Shown: positions 49,367-59,737 of the stretch, in pieces | Layout of the letters: every line of letters begins with the position of its first letter | Numbering within the stretch: the first letter of the stretch is position 1 | Origin: Paenibacillus sp. NAIST15-1 | GTDB taxonomy: Bacteria; Bacillota; Bacilli; Paenibacillales; Paenibacillaceae | Reading direction: 5' to 3' | NCBI RefSeq assembly: GCF_001894745.1 | Contig: NZ_BBYF01000004.1 | Location: forward strand, 1-64,000 | DNA length: 64,000 bases | Notes under the pieces: generated by a model | Told to the model about the DNA's origin: nothing | The model's input: only the letters and a program-made list of their open reading frames with translations | The model's database searches: none | Translations under genes and position numbers: made by a program

Positions 49367-50566
49367 TTACTTATCAGCTTCTGCTGACTTCTCCTTAACA
49401 GCAGGCTTTACTGCTTCACTCAGCACTACCATCTTCGCAACAAGATTCCCCTTCGACTGCATCGTCAGCTTTACTTGCTGCCCTGGCAAAAATGACTTCA
49501 GTGCCTCATGCACATCGACAAGGGTCTTCACCGGCTTACCGTTAATGGCATACAGCACATCGCCTTCCGTTATGCCTGCCTTCTTCGCCTGGGCGCTTAC
49601 AACACTCGTAACCTTGATCGGAACATCTGTCGGCAACCCCACATACGCAGCCCAGCTCTCTTCCAGCTCAACGCCAATCGAGGCCCGCTTCACCTTGCTA
49701 TATTTGAAAAAGTGCTGCACGATCATGTTTACCGTGTCAGACGGTATCGCAAATCCCATATTCTCGATCCCTACAGCAGCGAATTTCATCGAATTGATGC
49801 CAATCACTTCACCGCGCATATTCACGAGTGGCCCTCCGCTATTGCCGGGGTTAATAGCTGCGTCCGTCTGAATCAGCTTGTAGCTTGAATCGACAGCCCG
49901 ATCAATACCACTAATAATCCCGGAAGTCGCAGAATTGCGCAGTGTAAATGATACCGGTGTTCCAAGTGCAACGACCCCTTCGCCCACCTTAAGTGTTGGG
50001 TTCGAACGTACAAATGTGACAGGCTTCATGTTTTGTGCATTGATTTTAATCAGGGCAATATCACTTTCCTCATCAGCGAACCATTTGCTTACCGGATAGG
50101 ATTTCCCTTCCGGTGTTACGACCACTGGCTTCTGCAAGGCCAAAATGACATGCGCATTTGTAACAATCCATCCATCCTTGCGCACAACGACTCCCGTTCC
50201 GTGAGACAGCCAGTTGTCTGAATCATCTTCCGCATCGATCTGACGGCCAATAATCGATACAACGGATGGGCTTACCTTTTCCACAATAGTAGGAATATCA
50301 TTAGGCTTGTACTGATATGTATTCGACTTGCTATCATATGTACCTTTGCCGCCGGCTACCTGCTCAAGCGCCTCCGCTTCTACATATACCTTGTCCTTCA
50401 CCTTCACGGCTCGAAATGACGCCTCAGCACCTGCCGCAGTTGGCAGAACAGATGCTCCAATCAGTAAGGAAACGATAAATAGCGCAATTCTGTTTCTCCC
50501 CATCTTTCTAGATAACTTCACTTCTGATGCATGGTTTGTATGTGTTCTCTTCGCTTGCCCAACCAT
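49367..50566 (-). CDS. HtrA-type trypsin-like serine protease with PDZ domain
   Basis: The 399-aa protein starts at ATG 50566 after GGAGGAG (seven bases). A membrane anchor or signal (about 30-47, RIALFIVSLLIGASVL) is followed by about 40 residues resembling half a stalk domain (KVYVEAEALEQVAGGKGTYD). The protease domain shows TNAHV (His), ESDIALIK (Asp) and NPGNSGGPL (Ser). A C-terminal PDZ domain (about 300-385) carries the peptide-binding ITEGDVLYAINGKPV. It should degrade misfolded envelope proteins outside the membrane. The stalk-like linker links it to the next gene, which has full stalk domains. Confidence 0.88.
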   Translation of the reverse strand: MVGQAKRTHTNHASEVKLSRKMGRNRIALFIVSLLIGASVLPTAAGAEASFRAVKVKDKVYVEAEALEQVAGGKGTYDSKSNTYQYKPNDIPTIVEKVSPSVVSIIGRQIDAEDDSDNWLSHGTGVVVRKDGWIVTNAHVILALQKPVVVTPEGKSYPVSKWFADEESDIALIKINAQNMKPVTFVRSNPTLKVGEGVVALGTPVSFTLRNSATSGIISGIDRAVDSSYKLIQTDAAINPGNSGGPLVNMRGEVIGINSMKFAAVGIENMGFAIPSDTVNMIVQHFFKYSKVKRASIGVELEESWAAYVGLPTDVPIKVTSVVSAQAKKAGITEGDVLYAINGKPVKTLVDVHEALKSFLPGQQVKLTMQSKGNLVAKMVVLSEAVKPAVKEKSAEADK

Positions 50567-50652
50567 CCGGTTGCTCCTCCTCTTGCCCCCTATGAAATCA
50601 GGGCATTCCAATCTCTATGCTTCCATTCTCCTCTAACCTTAGATCATATGCA

Positions 50653-50691
50653 AGAAAAAAAGACTCCTTGATGATATCCACCAAGGAGTCT
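50653..50691 (-). terminator. Terminator of the 67-aa protein gene
   Basis: GACTCCTTG and CAAGGAGTC pair perfectly over 9 bp with an 11-nt loop, followed by TTTTTTTCTTG on the minus strand. Confidence 0.92.
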
Positions 50692-50760
50692 GTCTGTAGG
50701 ACATGTATGTATCGCCTTATGTGTTATGTGAAGATCAATTGTTCAAAGGCTTGATGGCGA

Positions 50761-50964
50761 TTACCAACCCTGCACCATTACCCAATCCGCGTATAAAAAG
50801 ACAAGCAAGCTCACAACGGCGAAGCCGAGCGCAAATAGGTTGCGAGGACGCTGCTTGACTTGGCGTAGAACTGCCCAGATCAAGAGTAAAGTAAACGCAA
50901 TCATAAATAAATCAAAATGCTGATAGGTGCTTTCGCTCTGTTGTGCTGCTTCGGCCAAAAACAT
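50761..50964 (-). CDS. Small membrane protein, 67 aa
   Basis: The start is ATG 50964 with GGGAGG seven bases upstream, clearly better than an earlier frame start. The protein begins MFLAEAAQQSES and has two membrane helices (about 17-35 and 44-63) joined by a basic loop RQVKQRPRN, ending YADWVMVQGW. A promoter TTGATT (51031-51036), 17-nt spacer, TAACAT (51008-51013) and a strong terminator make it a single-gene unit. I do not recognise a named family; it looks like a conserved Bacillales-type small inner-membrane protein. Confidence 0.8.
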   Translation of the reverse strand: MFLAEAAQQSESTYQHFDLFMIAFTLLLIWAVLRQVKQRPRNLFALGFAVVSLLVFLYADWVMVQGW

Positions 50965-51364
50965 GGTGTGACCTCCCTCTACACGTGCATTATACTCATA
51001 TGCATCTATGTTATATTTACCCAGCAAAAGAATCAAGGCAAATTTTTCATATTTAACAAGATTGTCACCAATATTTCATGATTTATCCCTTGTCACTGAA
51101 ATCCTGCATGATAGATGTCATTGAGTGAGAGATTAGATGGACATGTTTTCGCCACATCATGCCGTACCTGTGCCTTTCACTTTACTTGGCTTCATTCTCC
51201 TGTTGCCATTCATAAGAGATATTGAATGCATTCATCAGAAATTGTAATAGCACTTGTCTTCACCATGCATTGTCGCCTTGCTGGAAATATGTTACGATTA
51301 CCTCACTTATAAAACATACTATTTATATCGGAATAAACAAGTTAAAGGGAATGAGGGACTGCCA
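50965..51364. other. Divergent intergenic region before the sulfite reductase gene
   Basis: It holds the promoter of the small membrane protein (minus strand, 51008-51036) and a perfect 12-bp palindrome TGAATGCATTCA (51223-51234) about 130 nt before the sulfite reductase start. No clear sigma-A promoter or riboswitch fold for the reductase was found; ATTTATATCGGAATAA near 51320 is AT-rich. Confidence 0.45.
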
Positions 51365-52987
51365 ATGGCTTATGATCCGATTTGGATGCAAGACCCTGGG
51401 AAGCTGAATAAGTTTGAGTTTGTCAAAATGGAGAAGGACGGTCTTGATGTCATTCGCGATATTATTGAAACGTATGCACAGCAAGGCTATGAATCCATCC
51501 CCGAAGATGACAAAGGTCGTTTCAAGTGGGCCGGTGTCTATGAGCAGAAACCGAAGGACGGACATTTCATGATGCGCATCCGCATCAATTCCGGCATTAT
51601 GTCCGCCGCGCAAGCTCGGACGCTAGCCGATATCGCTGAGTTGTACGGCCGAAGCCTGATAGACGTAACGACCCGCCAAGCAATCCAGTACCATTGGCTG
51701 AGAGTCGAGGACTTCCCTGATATCTTCAACCGTCTTGAACAGGTTGGACTCTATTCGTATGAGGCTTGCGGCGACTGCCCGCGAACGATTGTCGGCAATC
51801 CGCTTGCTGGCATTGATCCCAATGAATTAATGGATACAACTGATCTCGTAAATGAAGTAAATGATTTTTTCCTCTTGAATCGAGACTTTTCCAACTTGCC
51901 GCGCAAATACAAAATGTCGATTTCCGCCAACATCTATAACAATGCGCATGCTGAAATTAATGACTTAGCCTTCACCCCTGCCGTCAAAATCATTGATGAT
52001 CAGGAAGTGATTGGCTTCCACGCCCATGTCGGAGGTGGATTGTCCGCCAAGCCGCACTTGGCGCAAAAGCTTGATATGTTCATACGTCCTGAGGAAGTGC
52101 TCAAGGTCGCCATCGGCGTAACGACACTGTTCCGTGACAATGGATTCCGTGAGAAGCGCCATCATGCCCGTCTGAAGTTCCTTATTGCGGCTTGGGGTAT
52201 AGAGGCTTTCCAGAATCGCTTAGAAGAGCTGATTGGCAAGTTCCCTACTCGTGGCGAAGATAAAACCGTCGGCTGGCAAGCAGCTTACTTCGACGGCGTA
52301 CACCCGCAGAAACAGAACGGTCTCTTCTATATTGGACTCAACGTGCCAATTGGCCGGTTGGATAGCCAAGAGTTCCGTCAGCTGGCTGAAGCAGCTGAAC
52401 AATACGGTGACGGATTACTGAGGACAACGATGTCCCAGAACATTGTTCTGACTGGCATCCCCGAAAATCACATTGATGAGGTTCTTGCTCTACCCGTGCT
52501 GCAGCGCATTACTCCACATCCTAAGCCATTCATGAGCCGGACGGTATCATGCACAGGCAACGAATTCTGCAACCTAGCGATCGTAGAAACGAAGGAACGC
52601 GCGAGACGCGTAGCTGACTATTTGGATGAGCATATCACCGATCTGGATGAACGTATTCGCATTCACTTCATTGGCTGTCCAAACGCCTGCGGTCAGAAGC
52701 ATGTCGCTGACATCGGCTTACAAGGCTCTCTCGTGAAGACGGAGCAAGGCATGGTCGATGCTTTCGATATCGCAGTCGGCGGCATACTCGGCCCGAATGC
52801 CCGTTTCAACACAACGTTGAAAGGGCGTGTAAAGGGCGACGACGTCCCATACGTCCTAGAACGGCTCCTTCGCTTCTATAAAGAGGAGCGCAAAGCGAAT
52901 GAGACATTCCATCATTTCTTCCTCCGTGTCGGTGCAGACGCGTTCCAGCAGCGTCTGACCGAGATTCTAGCTGCTCCTATCGGCTAA
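51365..52987 (+). CDS. Siroheme nitrite/sulfite reductase (ferredoxin type)
   Basis: The 540-aa enzyme reduces sulfite to sulfide or nitrite to ammonia with six electrons. The start is ATG 51365 (MAYDPIWMQDP) with GAGGG seven bases upstream. Two pseudo-symmetric halves each have a ferredoxin-like domain; VTTRQAIQYHWL in the first binds siroheme. The [4Fe-4S]-siroheme cysteines are in CTGNEFC and CPNAC, all four present. The length fits the one-subunit ferredoxin-linked group rather than the NADPH CysI form (about 570) with a flavoprotein partner, and no such partner is adjacent. Assimilatory sulfite reduction is my preferred role. A terminator follows. Confidence 0.9.
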   Translation: MAYDPIWMQDPGKLNKFEFVKMEKDGLDVIRDIIETYAQQGYESIPEDDKGRFKWAGVYEQKPKDGHFMMRIRINSGIMSAAQARTLADIAELYGRSLIDVTTRQAIQYHWLRVEDFPDIFNRLEQVGLYSYEACGDCPRTIVGNPLAGIDPNELMDTTDLVNEVNDFFLLNRDFSNLPRKYKMSISANIYNNAHAEINDLAFTPAVKIIDDQEVIGFHAHVGGGLSAKPHLAQKLDMFIRPEEVLKVAIGVTTLFRDNGFREKRHHARLKFLIAAWGIEAFQNRLEELIGKFPTRGEDKTVGWQAAYFDGVHPQKQNGLFYIGLNVPIGRLDSQEFRQLAEAAEQYGDGLLRTTMSQNIVLTGIPENHIDEVLALPVLQRITPHPKPFMSRTVSCTGNEFCNLAIVETKERARRVADYLDEHITDLDERIRIHFIGCPNACGQKHVADIGLQGSLVKTEQGMVDAFDIAVGGILGPNARFNTTLKGRVKGDDVPYVLERLLRFYKEERKANETFHHFFLRVGADAFQQRLTEILAAPIG

Positions 52988-53038
52988 GCCTAATGAGAGA
53001 GAATACATCCACCCCGCACCAGCCTCCCCTGTTATGAA

Positions 53039-53080
53039 CAAGAGACCAACCTTAGCTAAGCGCTCTGGCTGGTCTCTTCA
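53039..53080 (+). terminator. Terminator of the sulfite reductase gene
   Basis: AAGAGACCAACC pairs with GGCTGGTCTCTT (one mismatch region) around a 15-nt loop and is followed by CATTTC. The stem is strong, the U tract weak. Downstream, 53081-53282 shows nothing recognisable. Confidence 0.75.
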
Positions 53081-53282
53081 TTTCACAGCATATGATTTAT
53101 TGAGAAAAGTTCTGCATTATTACTTGTCTTCGTCCAGCATGCACCATACTCTGCGATTATTATACTGCAGCCTTCGTACGATTAATCGCCTTAGCTAAAA
53201 ATGACTTGCCTATCATTACTCCTAACATTACTTATCGTAACATGATTCAGCCTAACATGTGATGTAAGTTGCCTTATGCCTC

Positions 53283-54056
53283 TTACTCGTCGTCCTTCAG
53301 TTGAATCTCCTCGTAAGAACGAATCATCACATCTGCGGATTCAGGCGCTGTATCAAATTGATTCGCTTCATCAATGAAGATTTGAAGACTTGAGCCAGCA
53401 GCGTGTCCCATTTCCATATCCCCAACCGAATCTCCGATCACAGCTATCTCATGTGGTTCTAGACCGATCTCTCGGCAGGCCAGCTCCACCATGTCCGGAT
53501 AAGGCTTCCCTTGAGCTACACAATCATCGCCAACGACCGCATCGAAATAATGGCGGATTCCCATCTTCTCCAAATGCTGCTCAGATGGCCCCTTATCATC
53601 TGCTGTCACAACCGCCATCTTAAGTCCATGCTGACGGCAGAGTTCCAGAAAAGGCACAACGCCTGTTACCGGAATAATATTAGCATGCTCCAGCAATTGT
53701 TCATTCGCCTGTTCAAACACCGCTGTTACCCGCTGCACAGCGCGGTTCCATGGTACTCCTTCTTTATAGAGCAAATAAGTCGCGATCGAAATCATCTGCG
53801 TCGGAGAACCCATCGCCAGCGGCCCTTGCCGATCATGCGAACGTATCGATCTGTCTGGCTCGATGTGAACGCCTAAAATATATCCCGGATCTTCCGGCAA
53901 AGAGCCGCCCTCTTGCTTCAGCTCCTGTTCCAATCCCTTCATTACCGTCTCCGCCCACCAGCCCCACAGGCTAATGAACTGCAACAGCGTTCCATCCTTG
54001 TCGAACAAAATACCGCGCACCTTTGCGCTGCAAGAACCTACTTGAAGCTGTACCAT
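53283..54056 (-). CDS. HAD-family phosphatase, phosphoglycolate-phosphatase-like
   Basis: The 257-aa protein has HAD motif I FDKDGT near residue 20, a cap domain (about 35-110), motif II VTADD, the lysine in QGKPYPD and motif IV GDSVGDMEMG. It should remove phosphate from a small metabolite such as phosphoglycolate or a sugar phosphate. AGAGG sits nine bases before the ATG at 54056; an ATG at 54080 would add eight residues with a weaker site. It is alone between sulfite reductase and uvrA, all without shared transcription signals. Exact substrate unknown. Confidence 0.85.
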   Translation of the reverse strand: MVQLQVGSCSAKVRGILFDKDGTLLQFISLWGWWAETVMKGLEQELKQEGGSLPEDPGYILGVHIEPDRSIRSHDRQGPLAMGSPTQMISIATYLLYKEGVPWNRAVQRVTAVFEQANEQLLEHANIIPVTGVVPFLELCRQHGLKMAVVTADDKGPSEQHLEKMGIRHYFDAVVGDDCVAQGKPYPDMVELACREIGLEPHEIAVIGDSVGDMEMGHAAGSSLQIFIDEANQFDTAPESADVMIRSYEEIQLKDDE

Positions 54057-54231
54057 CTGCACCATCCTCTGCAAGATCATTATCGTGCCCTACCATTTCG
54101 GCATACATAGCTCGGTCTCCTGCTGCATTCCTTAACTGCTTCAACATTTCTCGACATGGGATCGTTAAATGGCAATTCCAGTTGACACACATCCAAAACA
54201 CATTTAATAACACGTTCAAAAAACAAACTGC

Positions 54232-54275
54232 ACAAAAAGGCACGGCCAGCTGTTATAAGCCGTACCGTGCCTGTA
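54232..54275 (-). terminator. Terminator of the uvrB-uvrA operon
   Basis: AGGCACGG (54265-54272 on the minus strand) pairs with CCGTGCCT (54238-54245), followed by TTTTTGTG, 30 nt beyond the uvrA stop. Confidence 0.9.
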
Positions 54276-54302
54276 TCGTACATCAATGAAACGATGCTGA
54301 TT

Positions 54303-57179
54303 CTACACTTGCTGTGCTTCCCGATCCTTCTTCGTTAACTGCTTCGTACGCTCCGCATCGCGCTCCAAGATCGGCTTCAAGTACTTGCCTGTATAAGACG
54401 CAGGTGCCGTTACGACTTGCTCCGGCGTTCCGTGCGCAACGATTGTTCCGCCGCCGCTGCCGCCTTCTGGACCCAAGTCAATAATATAGTCTGCTGTCTT
54501 AATGACATCCAGATTGTGCTCGATAACGAGCACCGATTCACCGGAATCGACAAGTCGATGCAGCACATGCAGCAAGCGATCAATATCCGCAACATGGAGA
54601 CCTGTAGTCGGCTCATCCAAAATGTAAATCGTCTTGCCTGTGCTCCGGCGATACAACTCAGCTGCCAGCTTCACGCGCTGCGCCTCACCGCCAGACAATG
54701 TTGTCGCAGGCTGTCCGAGTTTCATGTAGCCAAGGCCGACATCAAGCAATGTCTGAATCTTACGATGGATACGAGGAACGTTCTGGAAGAACTCAACTGC
54801 ATCCTCGATCGTCATTTCCAGCACATCTGCGATGTTTTTCCCTTTGTATTTCACTTCCAGCGTCTCACGATTGTAGCGCTTGCCCTTACATACCTCACAA
54901 GGTACATAGACGTCAGGCAGGAAGTGCATCTCAATCTTAATAATCCCGTCTCCCCGACATGCTTCACAGCGTCCGCCCTTCACGTTGAAGCTGAAGCGTC
55001 CCTTCTTGTAGCCACGGATCTTCGCTTCGTTCGTTGAAGAGAACAGGTCACGGATATCATCGAATACACCTGTGTAGGTGGCTGGATTCGAACGTGGCGT
55101 CCGCCCAATTGGAGATTGATCGATATCAATGACTTTATCGATATGCTCAAGTCCTCGAATTTCCTTGTGCTCACCCGGGCGCACCTTCGCCTTGTTCAAA
55201 TCTCGTGCCAGCGTTTTGTACAAGATCTCGTTGACGAGTGTCGACTTGCCTGAGCCAGATACGCCGGTAACTGCGGTGAAGACGCCCAGTGGAATCTTCG
55301 CATGAACGCCGCGCAAATTGTTCTCCTTCGCACCGCGAACCTCCAGCCAGCGTCCATCCGTCTTACGGCGTTCCTCAGGTACGGGAATAAACTTGCGACC
55401 GCTCAAATAAGCCCCGGTAAGTGAGTTCTTATCCTTCATGATCTGCTTCGGCGAGCCTTCAGCTACAACCATACCGCCGTGAATTCCAGCGCCAGGACCG
55501 ATATCGATAATATAATCGGCAGCAAGCATCGTATCCTCGTCATGTTCAACGACGATAAGCGTATTCCCGAGGTTGCGCATATGCTCCAGCGTCTGGATTA
55601 AGCGATCATTATCTCGCTGATGCAGACCGATACTAGGCTCGTCCAAAATGTACAGAACCCCCATCAAGCTAGAACCAATCTGCGTCGCTAAACGAATGCG
55701 CTGCGCCTCTCCGCCAGATAGCGTTCCCGCTGCACGGTTCAAAGTCAAATACTCAAGCCCGACGTTCACGAGGAAGCCGAGACGCGAATTAATCTCCTTC
55801 AGAATGAGATGCGCAATCAACTGCTCCTTCTCTGATAGCTCTAAGCCGCTAAAGAAACGCTGCGCTTCTCCGATAGAGAGCGAGGTGACATAGGCCATGT
55901 TCTCACTGCCTACCGTAACCGCCAAGCTTTCCTTGCGAAGACGATGCCCTTTGCAGGAACCGCAAGGCTTCGCACTCATAAACCCTTCAATATATTCACG
56001 GATGCCCTCTGATGCCGTCTCACGGTAGCGACGCTCCAGATTATGAACGATACCTTCAAACGGCACAAAGGCTTCCTTCTTATGACCGAAATCATTCTCA
56101 TATCGGAAACGAACCTTTTCACCGCCCGTACCATTCATCAATTTGGACATCTGTTCCTTGTCCAACTGTGATACCGGAACATCCGTAGAAATTCCATAAT
56201 GCTCACATACCGCAGCCAAGAACTGCGGATAGTAGTTCGACGTGCTGCCTGCCCATGCTTCAAAGGCTCCATCCTCAATCGTGCGCTCACGATCCGGCAC
56301 CAGCAGTTCAGGATCGACAATCATCTTCATACCGAGTCCATCACATTCCGGACAAGCACCAAATGGACTATTGAAGGAGAACATGCGGGGAGCAAGCTCA
56401 TCGATACTGAAGCCGCATTCTGGACAAGCCAGATTGGAGCTGAACACCAGCTCTTCTTCGCCGATAATATCCACAATCAGCTTGCCGTCTGACAGCTTCA
56501 ACGCTGTCTCAATCGAATCGGCAAGACGTGATTGTACATCTTCCTTCACGACAATTCGGTCTACAACAACCTCGATATTGTGCTTGCGATTCTTCTCCAG
56601 CTCAATCGTCTCGGACACATCACGCAATTCTCCATCCACACGAACCCGTACGAAGCCTTGCTTTTGAATATCAGCAAATACCGTCTTATGCTCCCCTTTG
56701 CGTCCAGAAATGACTGGGGCTAGCAATTGTAGCTTCGTACGCTCTGGGTACGACATGATACGATCCACCATCTGTTCCACGGTTTGCGACGTAATCTCTA
56801 TACCGTGCTCTGGACAATGTGGATGACCGACACGTGCGAACAATAGACGCAAATAGTCGTAGATTTCCGTAACCGTACCGACCGTTGAACGCGGATTGCG
56901 GCTTGTCGTCTTCTGATCGATTGAGATGGCTGGAGACAGCCCGTCGATAGAATCGACATCCGGCTTCTCCATTTGCCCGAGAAATTGACGCGCATAAGCG
57001 GATAGGGACTCCACATACCGGCGCTGCCCTTCAGCGTAAATCGTGTCGAAGGCTAATGACGATTTGCCCGAGCCGCTAAGACCCGTAAGTACAACGAACT
57101 TGTCGCGCGGGATCGTCACATCGATATTTTTCAAGTTGTGGGCACGCGCCCCTTTAATCACAATATGTTCACTAGCCAA
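54303..57179 (-). CDS. uvrA: Excinuclease ABC subunit UvrA
   Basis: The 958-aa protein finds DNA lesions and loads UvrB in nucleotide excision repair. Two ABC cassettes are present: [10 protein letters not shown] near residue 33 and [10 protein letters not shown] near 640, with LSGGEAQR signatures in both. Zinc modules CPEC...CPEC (about 255-285) and CEAC...CEVC (about 740-770) bind DNA. It starts at TTG with GGAGGGG seven bases upstream. It follows uvrB by 68 bp and is last in the operon. Length is standard. Confidence 0.97.
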   Translation of the reverse strand: MASEHIVIKGARAHNLKNIDVTIPRDKFVVLTGLSGSGKSSLAFDTIYAEGQRRYVESLSAYARQFLGQMEKPDVDSIDGLSPAISIDQKTTSRNPRSTVGTVTEIYDYLRLLFARVGHPHCPEHGIEITSQTVEQMVDRIMSYPERTKLQLLAPVISGRKGEHKTVFADIQKQGFVRVRVDGELRDVSETIELEKNRKHNIEVVVDRIVVKEDVQSRLADSIETALKLSDGKLIVDIIGEEELVFSSNLACPECGFSIDELAPRMFSFNSPFGACPECDGLGMKMIVDPELLVPDRERTIEDGAFEAWAGSTSNYYPQFLAAVCEHYGISTDVPVSQLDKEQMSKLMNGTGGEKVRFRYENDFGHKKEAFVPFEGIVHNLERRYRETASEGIREYIEGFMSAKPCGSCKGHRLRKESLAVTVGSENMAYVTSLSIGEAQRFFSGLELSEKEQLIAHLILKEINSRLGFLVNVGLEYLTLNRAAGTLSGGEAQRIRLATQIGSSLMGVLYILDEPSIGLHQRDNDRLIQTLEHMRNLGNTLIVVEHDEDTMLAADYIIDIGPGAGIHGGMVVAEGSPKQIMKDKNSLTGAYLSGRKFIPVPEERRKTDGRWLEVRGAKENNLRGVHAKIPLGVFTAVTGVSGSGKSTLVNEILYKTLARDLNKAKVRPGEHKEIRGLEHIDKVIDIDQSPIGRTPRSNPATYTGVFDDIRDLFSSTNEAKIRGYKKGRFSFNVKGGRCEACRGDGIIKIEMHFLPDVYVPCEVCKGKRYNRETLEVKYKGKNIADVLEMTIEDAVEFFQNVPRIHRKIQTLLDVGLGYMKLGQPATTLSGGEAQRVKLAAELYRRSTGKTIYILDEPTTGLHVADIDRLLHVLHRLVDSGESVLVIEHNLDVIKTADYIIDLGPEGGSGGGTIVAHGTPEQVVTAPASYTGKYLKPILERDAERTKQLTKKDREAQQV

Positions 57180-57247
57180 TGGATTACCCCTCCTGCTCGT
57201 TCAGGTTCACTCGAACCACGTACGGCATCTAAAATTACTGCTCTATA

Positions 57248-59245
57248 TTAGTCCATCGCCTTCAATTCCAACAAAGCATCACGCAGCTCGGCTGCTCGTT
57301 CGAATTGGAGGTTCTTCGCGGCATCTTTCATTTCCGCTTCCAATCGCTGAATGACCGACTGACGATCCTTCTTCGACATCTTCTCGACAGACTTGCTGAT
57401 ATCGTACCCTTCCTTCGACTCCGCTGTCTTCGTCGCCTCGATCACATCGCGCACTTTCTTGCGGATTGTCTGTGGCGTAATGCCATGTTCCTCATTGAAC
57501 GCCATCTGAATCTTTCGGCGCCGTTCTGTTTCCGTGATGGCCTTATGCATCGAATCCGTCATTTTATCCCCGTACATGATGACACGTCCTGATGCATTCC
57601 GCGCCGCACGCCCAATCGTCTGAATGAGGGAGCGTTCTGCACGCAGGAAGCCTTCCTTATCTGCGTCCAAAATCGCAACCAGCGATACTTCCGGCAAGTC
57701 GAGCCCTTCACGCAGCAAGTTGATGCCGACAAGCACATCGTACACACCTAACCGCAAATCACGCAGCAGCATCATCCGTTCCAAGGTTTTAATATCAGAA
57801 TGCAAATAACGCACCTTAATGCCGATTTCCTTCAAGTAGTCGGTTAAATCCTCGGACATCTTCTTCGTTAACGTCGTTACAAGGACACGCTCATCCTTAT
57901 CCAAGCGAATGCGAATTTCTTCAATTAAGTCGTCAATCTGCCCCTTCGTAGGCCGTACTTCAATAACTGGATCTAGAAGGCCCGTCGGACGAATAATTTG
58001 CTCTACCATCTTCGGAGTATGCTCAAGCTCGAACGGCCCCGGCGTCGCTGATACGAACACAGCCTGACCTACCTTCTGCTCGAACTCCTCAAACTTGAGC
58101 GGTCGATTATCCATCGCCGACGGCAAGCGGAATCCATGCTCAACAAGCACTTCCTTCCGCGCTCTGTCCCCGTTGTACATCGCACGTACCTGTGGGAGCG
58201 TAACATGAGACTCATCGACCACGACAAGAAAGTCGTCTGGGAAATAGTCAAGCAATGTATACGGTGTTGCACCGCGTTCACGGAATGTGAGCGGTCCAGA
58301 GTAGTTCTCGATCCCCGAACAGAAGCCCATCTCCTGCATCATCTCGATATCATAGCGAGTACGCTGCTCCAAACGCTGTGCTTCTAACAGCTTGCCCATA
58401 CTGCGCAATTCTTCTAACCTTTCTTCCAATTCACGCTCTATATTGACGAGGGCCACCTTCATCGTCTCTTCTCGCGTTACGAAGTGAGACGCCGGGAAGA
58501 TCGCGATATGTTCTCGTTCACCAATAATTTCACCGGTCAGCACATCTATTTCAGTAATTCGCTCGATTTCATCACCGAAAAGCTCCACCCGAACTGCGTT
58601 TTCACCATTCGAGGCTGGGAAGATTTCAACAACATCGCCCCGCACGCGGAACGTGCCGCGTGTGAAGTTCATATCATTACGCTGGTATTGAATGTCAACT
58701 AGCTTACTAAGAATCGCGTTCCGCGGCTTCTCCATCCCCACCCGAAGCGACAATACGAGGTTGCCGTACTCCATCGGGGAACCCAAGCCATAGATGCACG
58801 ATACACTCGCTACAATAATCACATCACGGCGTTCGAACAAGGAGCTGGTAGCAGAGTGACGAAGTTTGTCGATCTCTTCATTGATACTGGAATCCTTCTC
58901 AATATACGTATCGGAAGAAGGAATATAGGCTTCAGGCTGATAGTAATCGTAGTAGCTGACGAAATAAGACACAGCATTGTTCGGGAAGAATTCCTTGAAT
59001 TCACTGCACAGCTGTGCAGCGAGTGTCTTATTGTGAGCAATAATTAACGTAGGACGATTCAACTGAGCTATCGTCTGGGCGATGGTAAAGGTCTTCCCTG
59101 TTCCTGTCGCTCCGAGCAGCGTCTGATACCGTTTCCCTTGATGGACGCCTTCAACCAATTGTTCAATCGCCTTAGGCTGATCTCCTTGAGGGGAGAACTC
59201 GGATACTAGCTCAAAAGGTCTGTCTTCCCTTTCAAAGTCCGTCAC
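57248..59245 (-). CDS. uvrB: Excinuclease ABC subunit UvrB
   Basis: The 665-aa damage-verifying helicase-like subunit has Walker [11 protein letters not shown] near residue 45, the beta-hairpin [12 protein letters not shown] near 95, helicase motifs ([33 protein letters not shown]) and the C-terminal UvrC-binding UVR motif ([22 protein letters not shown], shown here as two parts). It appears to start at GTG 59245, where GGTGAGG is unusually close to the codon. A promoter CTGACA, 16-nt spacer, TAAAAT lies upstream (59278-59305). No LexA box was seen. It heads the uvrB-uvrA operon. Confidence 0.95.
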   Translation of the reverse strand: MTDFEREDRPFELVSEFSPQGDQPKAIEQLVEGVHQGKRYQTLLGATGTGKTFTIAQTIAQLNRPTLIIAHNKTLAAQLCSEFKEFFPNNAVSYFVSYYDYYQPEAYIPSSDTYIEKDSSINEEIDKLRHSATSSLFERRDVIIVASVSCIYGLGSPMEYGNLVLSLRVGMEKPRNAILSKLVDIQYQRNDMNFTRGTFRVRGDVVEIFPASNGENAVRVELFGDEIERITEIDVLTGEIIGEREHIAIFPASHFVTREETMKVALVNIERELEERLEELRSMGKLLEAQRLEQRTRYDIEMMQEMGFCSGIENYSGPLTFRERGATPYTLLDYFPDDFLVVVDESHVTLPQVRAMYNGDRARKEVLVEHGFRLPSAMDNRPLKFEEFEQKVGQAVFVSATPGPFELEHTPKMVEQIIRPTGLLDPVIEVRPTKGQIDDLIEEIRIRLDKDERVLVTTLTKKMSEDLTDYLKEIGIKVRYLHSDIKTLERMMLLRDLRLGVYDVLVGINLLREGLDLPEVSLVAILDADKEGFLRAERSLIQTIGRAARNASGRVIMYGDKMTDSMHKAITETERRRKIQMAFNEEHGITPQTIRKKVRDVIEATKTAESKEGYDISKSVEKMSKKDRQSVIQRLEAEMKDAAKNLQFERAAELRDALLELKAMD

Positions 59246-59277
59246 AACCTCACCACTTTCTACTTAATATCATGTAC

Positions 59278-59305
59278 ATTTTATATGATGAACTGTATCT
59301 GTCAG
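59278..59305 (-). promoter_or_regulatory. uvrB promoter
   Basis: CTGACA (59300-59305), a 16-nt spacer and TAAAAT (59278-59283) on the minus strand, 33 nt before the start codon. Confidence 0.55.
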
Positions 59306-59498
59306 AGCTCGTAATGCATCAAGCAGCCGTACTCCAACCCGTACAGCAAAACACTACTGTAATGAAAATAAATTCCTGCCTCATTCTCTGTTTATAGGCA
59401 TTTCATCCTGCTTATTCGCGCAAAAAGCGATCGCTCTGGGACACTCTAGGACTCTTGGCTCAAAACTTTGGTACAGCCCCACAAGCGCCCTCTTCCCC

Positions 59499-59526
59499 TA
59501 AACTTTACCCAATTTCCACCCGATAA
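59499..59526 (+). promoter_or_regulatory. Candidate sigma-D (flagellar) promoter of motAB
   Basis: TAAA (59499-59502) and CCCGATAA (59519-59526) are separated by 16 nt. The sigma-D consensus is TAAA, 14-16 nt, GCCGATAT. A 5' leader of about 205 nt would precede motA. The match plus the motility genes support it. Confidence 0.6.
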
Positions 59527-59737
59527 ACATATCAGGTACAGCATGGCGAAACAATTGGTTCGCTCAGGTCTGTTACCATGATAGTATGGATGCTAAAATC
59601 GTTGCAAAGAAGGATCCCGCATGAGGCGGACATCATCTTTACATATGAAAAATAAGAATGTTTGTTCCCTTTTCCATTATACTCTTTTCATCGATTGGAT
59701 GCAAATGGGAAACAATGAACGGGAGAGAGGATTATCT

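Larger units (their letters stand above)
59246..59737. other. Divergent intergenic region between uvrB and motA
   Basis: Minus strand: uvrB promoter at 59278-59305. Plus strand: a sigma-D-like element at 59499-59526 and an extended -10 TGCTAAAAT at 59591-59599. An upstream open extension of motA (from about 59621) has no ribosome binding site and is not believed. Nothing else is recognisable. Confidence 0.6.

Noticed and set aside
50965-51364. SAM-type riboswitch before the sulfite reductase gene
   Set aside because: No conserved S-box core or anti-terminator fold was found.
57180-57247. LexA/SOS boxes at uvrB-uvrA
   Set aside because: Only GGTTC and GAACC in inverse order and no CGAAC-N4-GTTCG pattern; the uvrB promoter also lacks one.
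59621-59737. N-terminal extension of MotA from an upstream ATG
   Set aside because: No ribosome binding site, and family alignment begins at MDKTT, which has AGAGG upstream.
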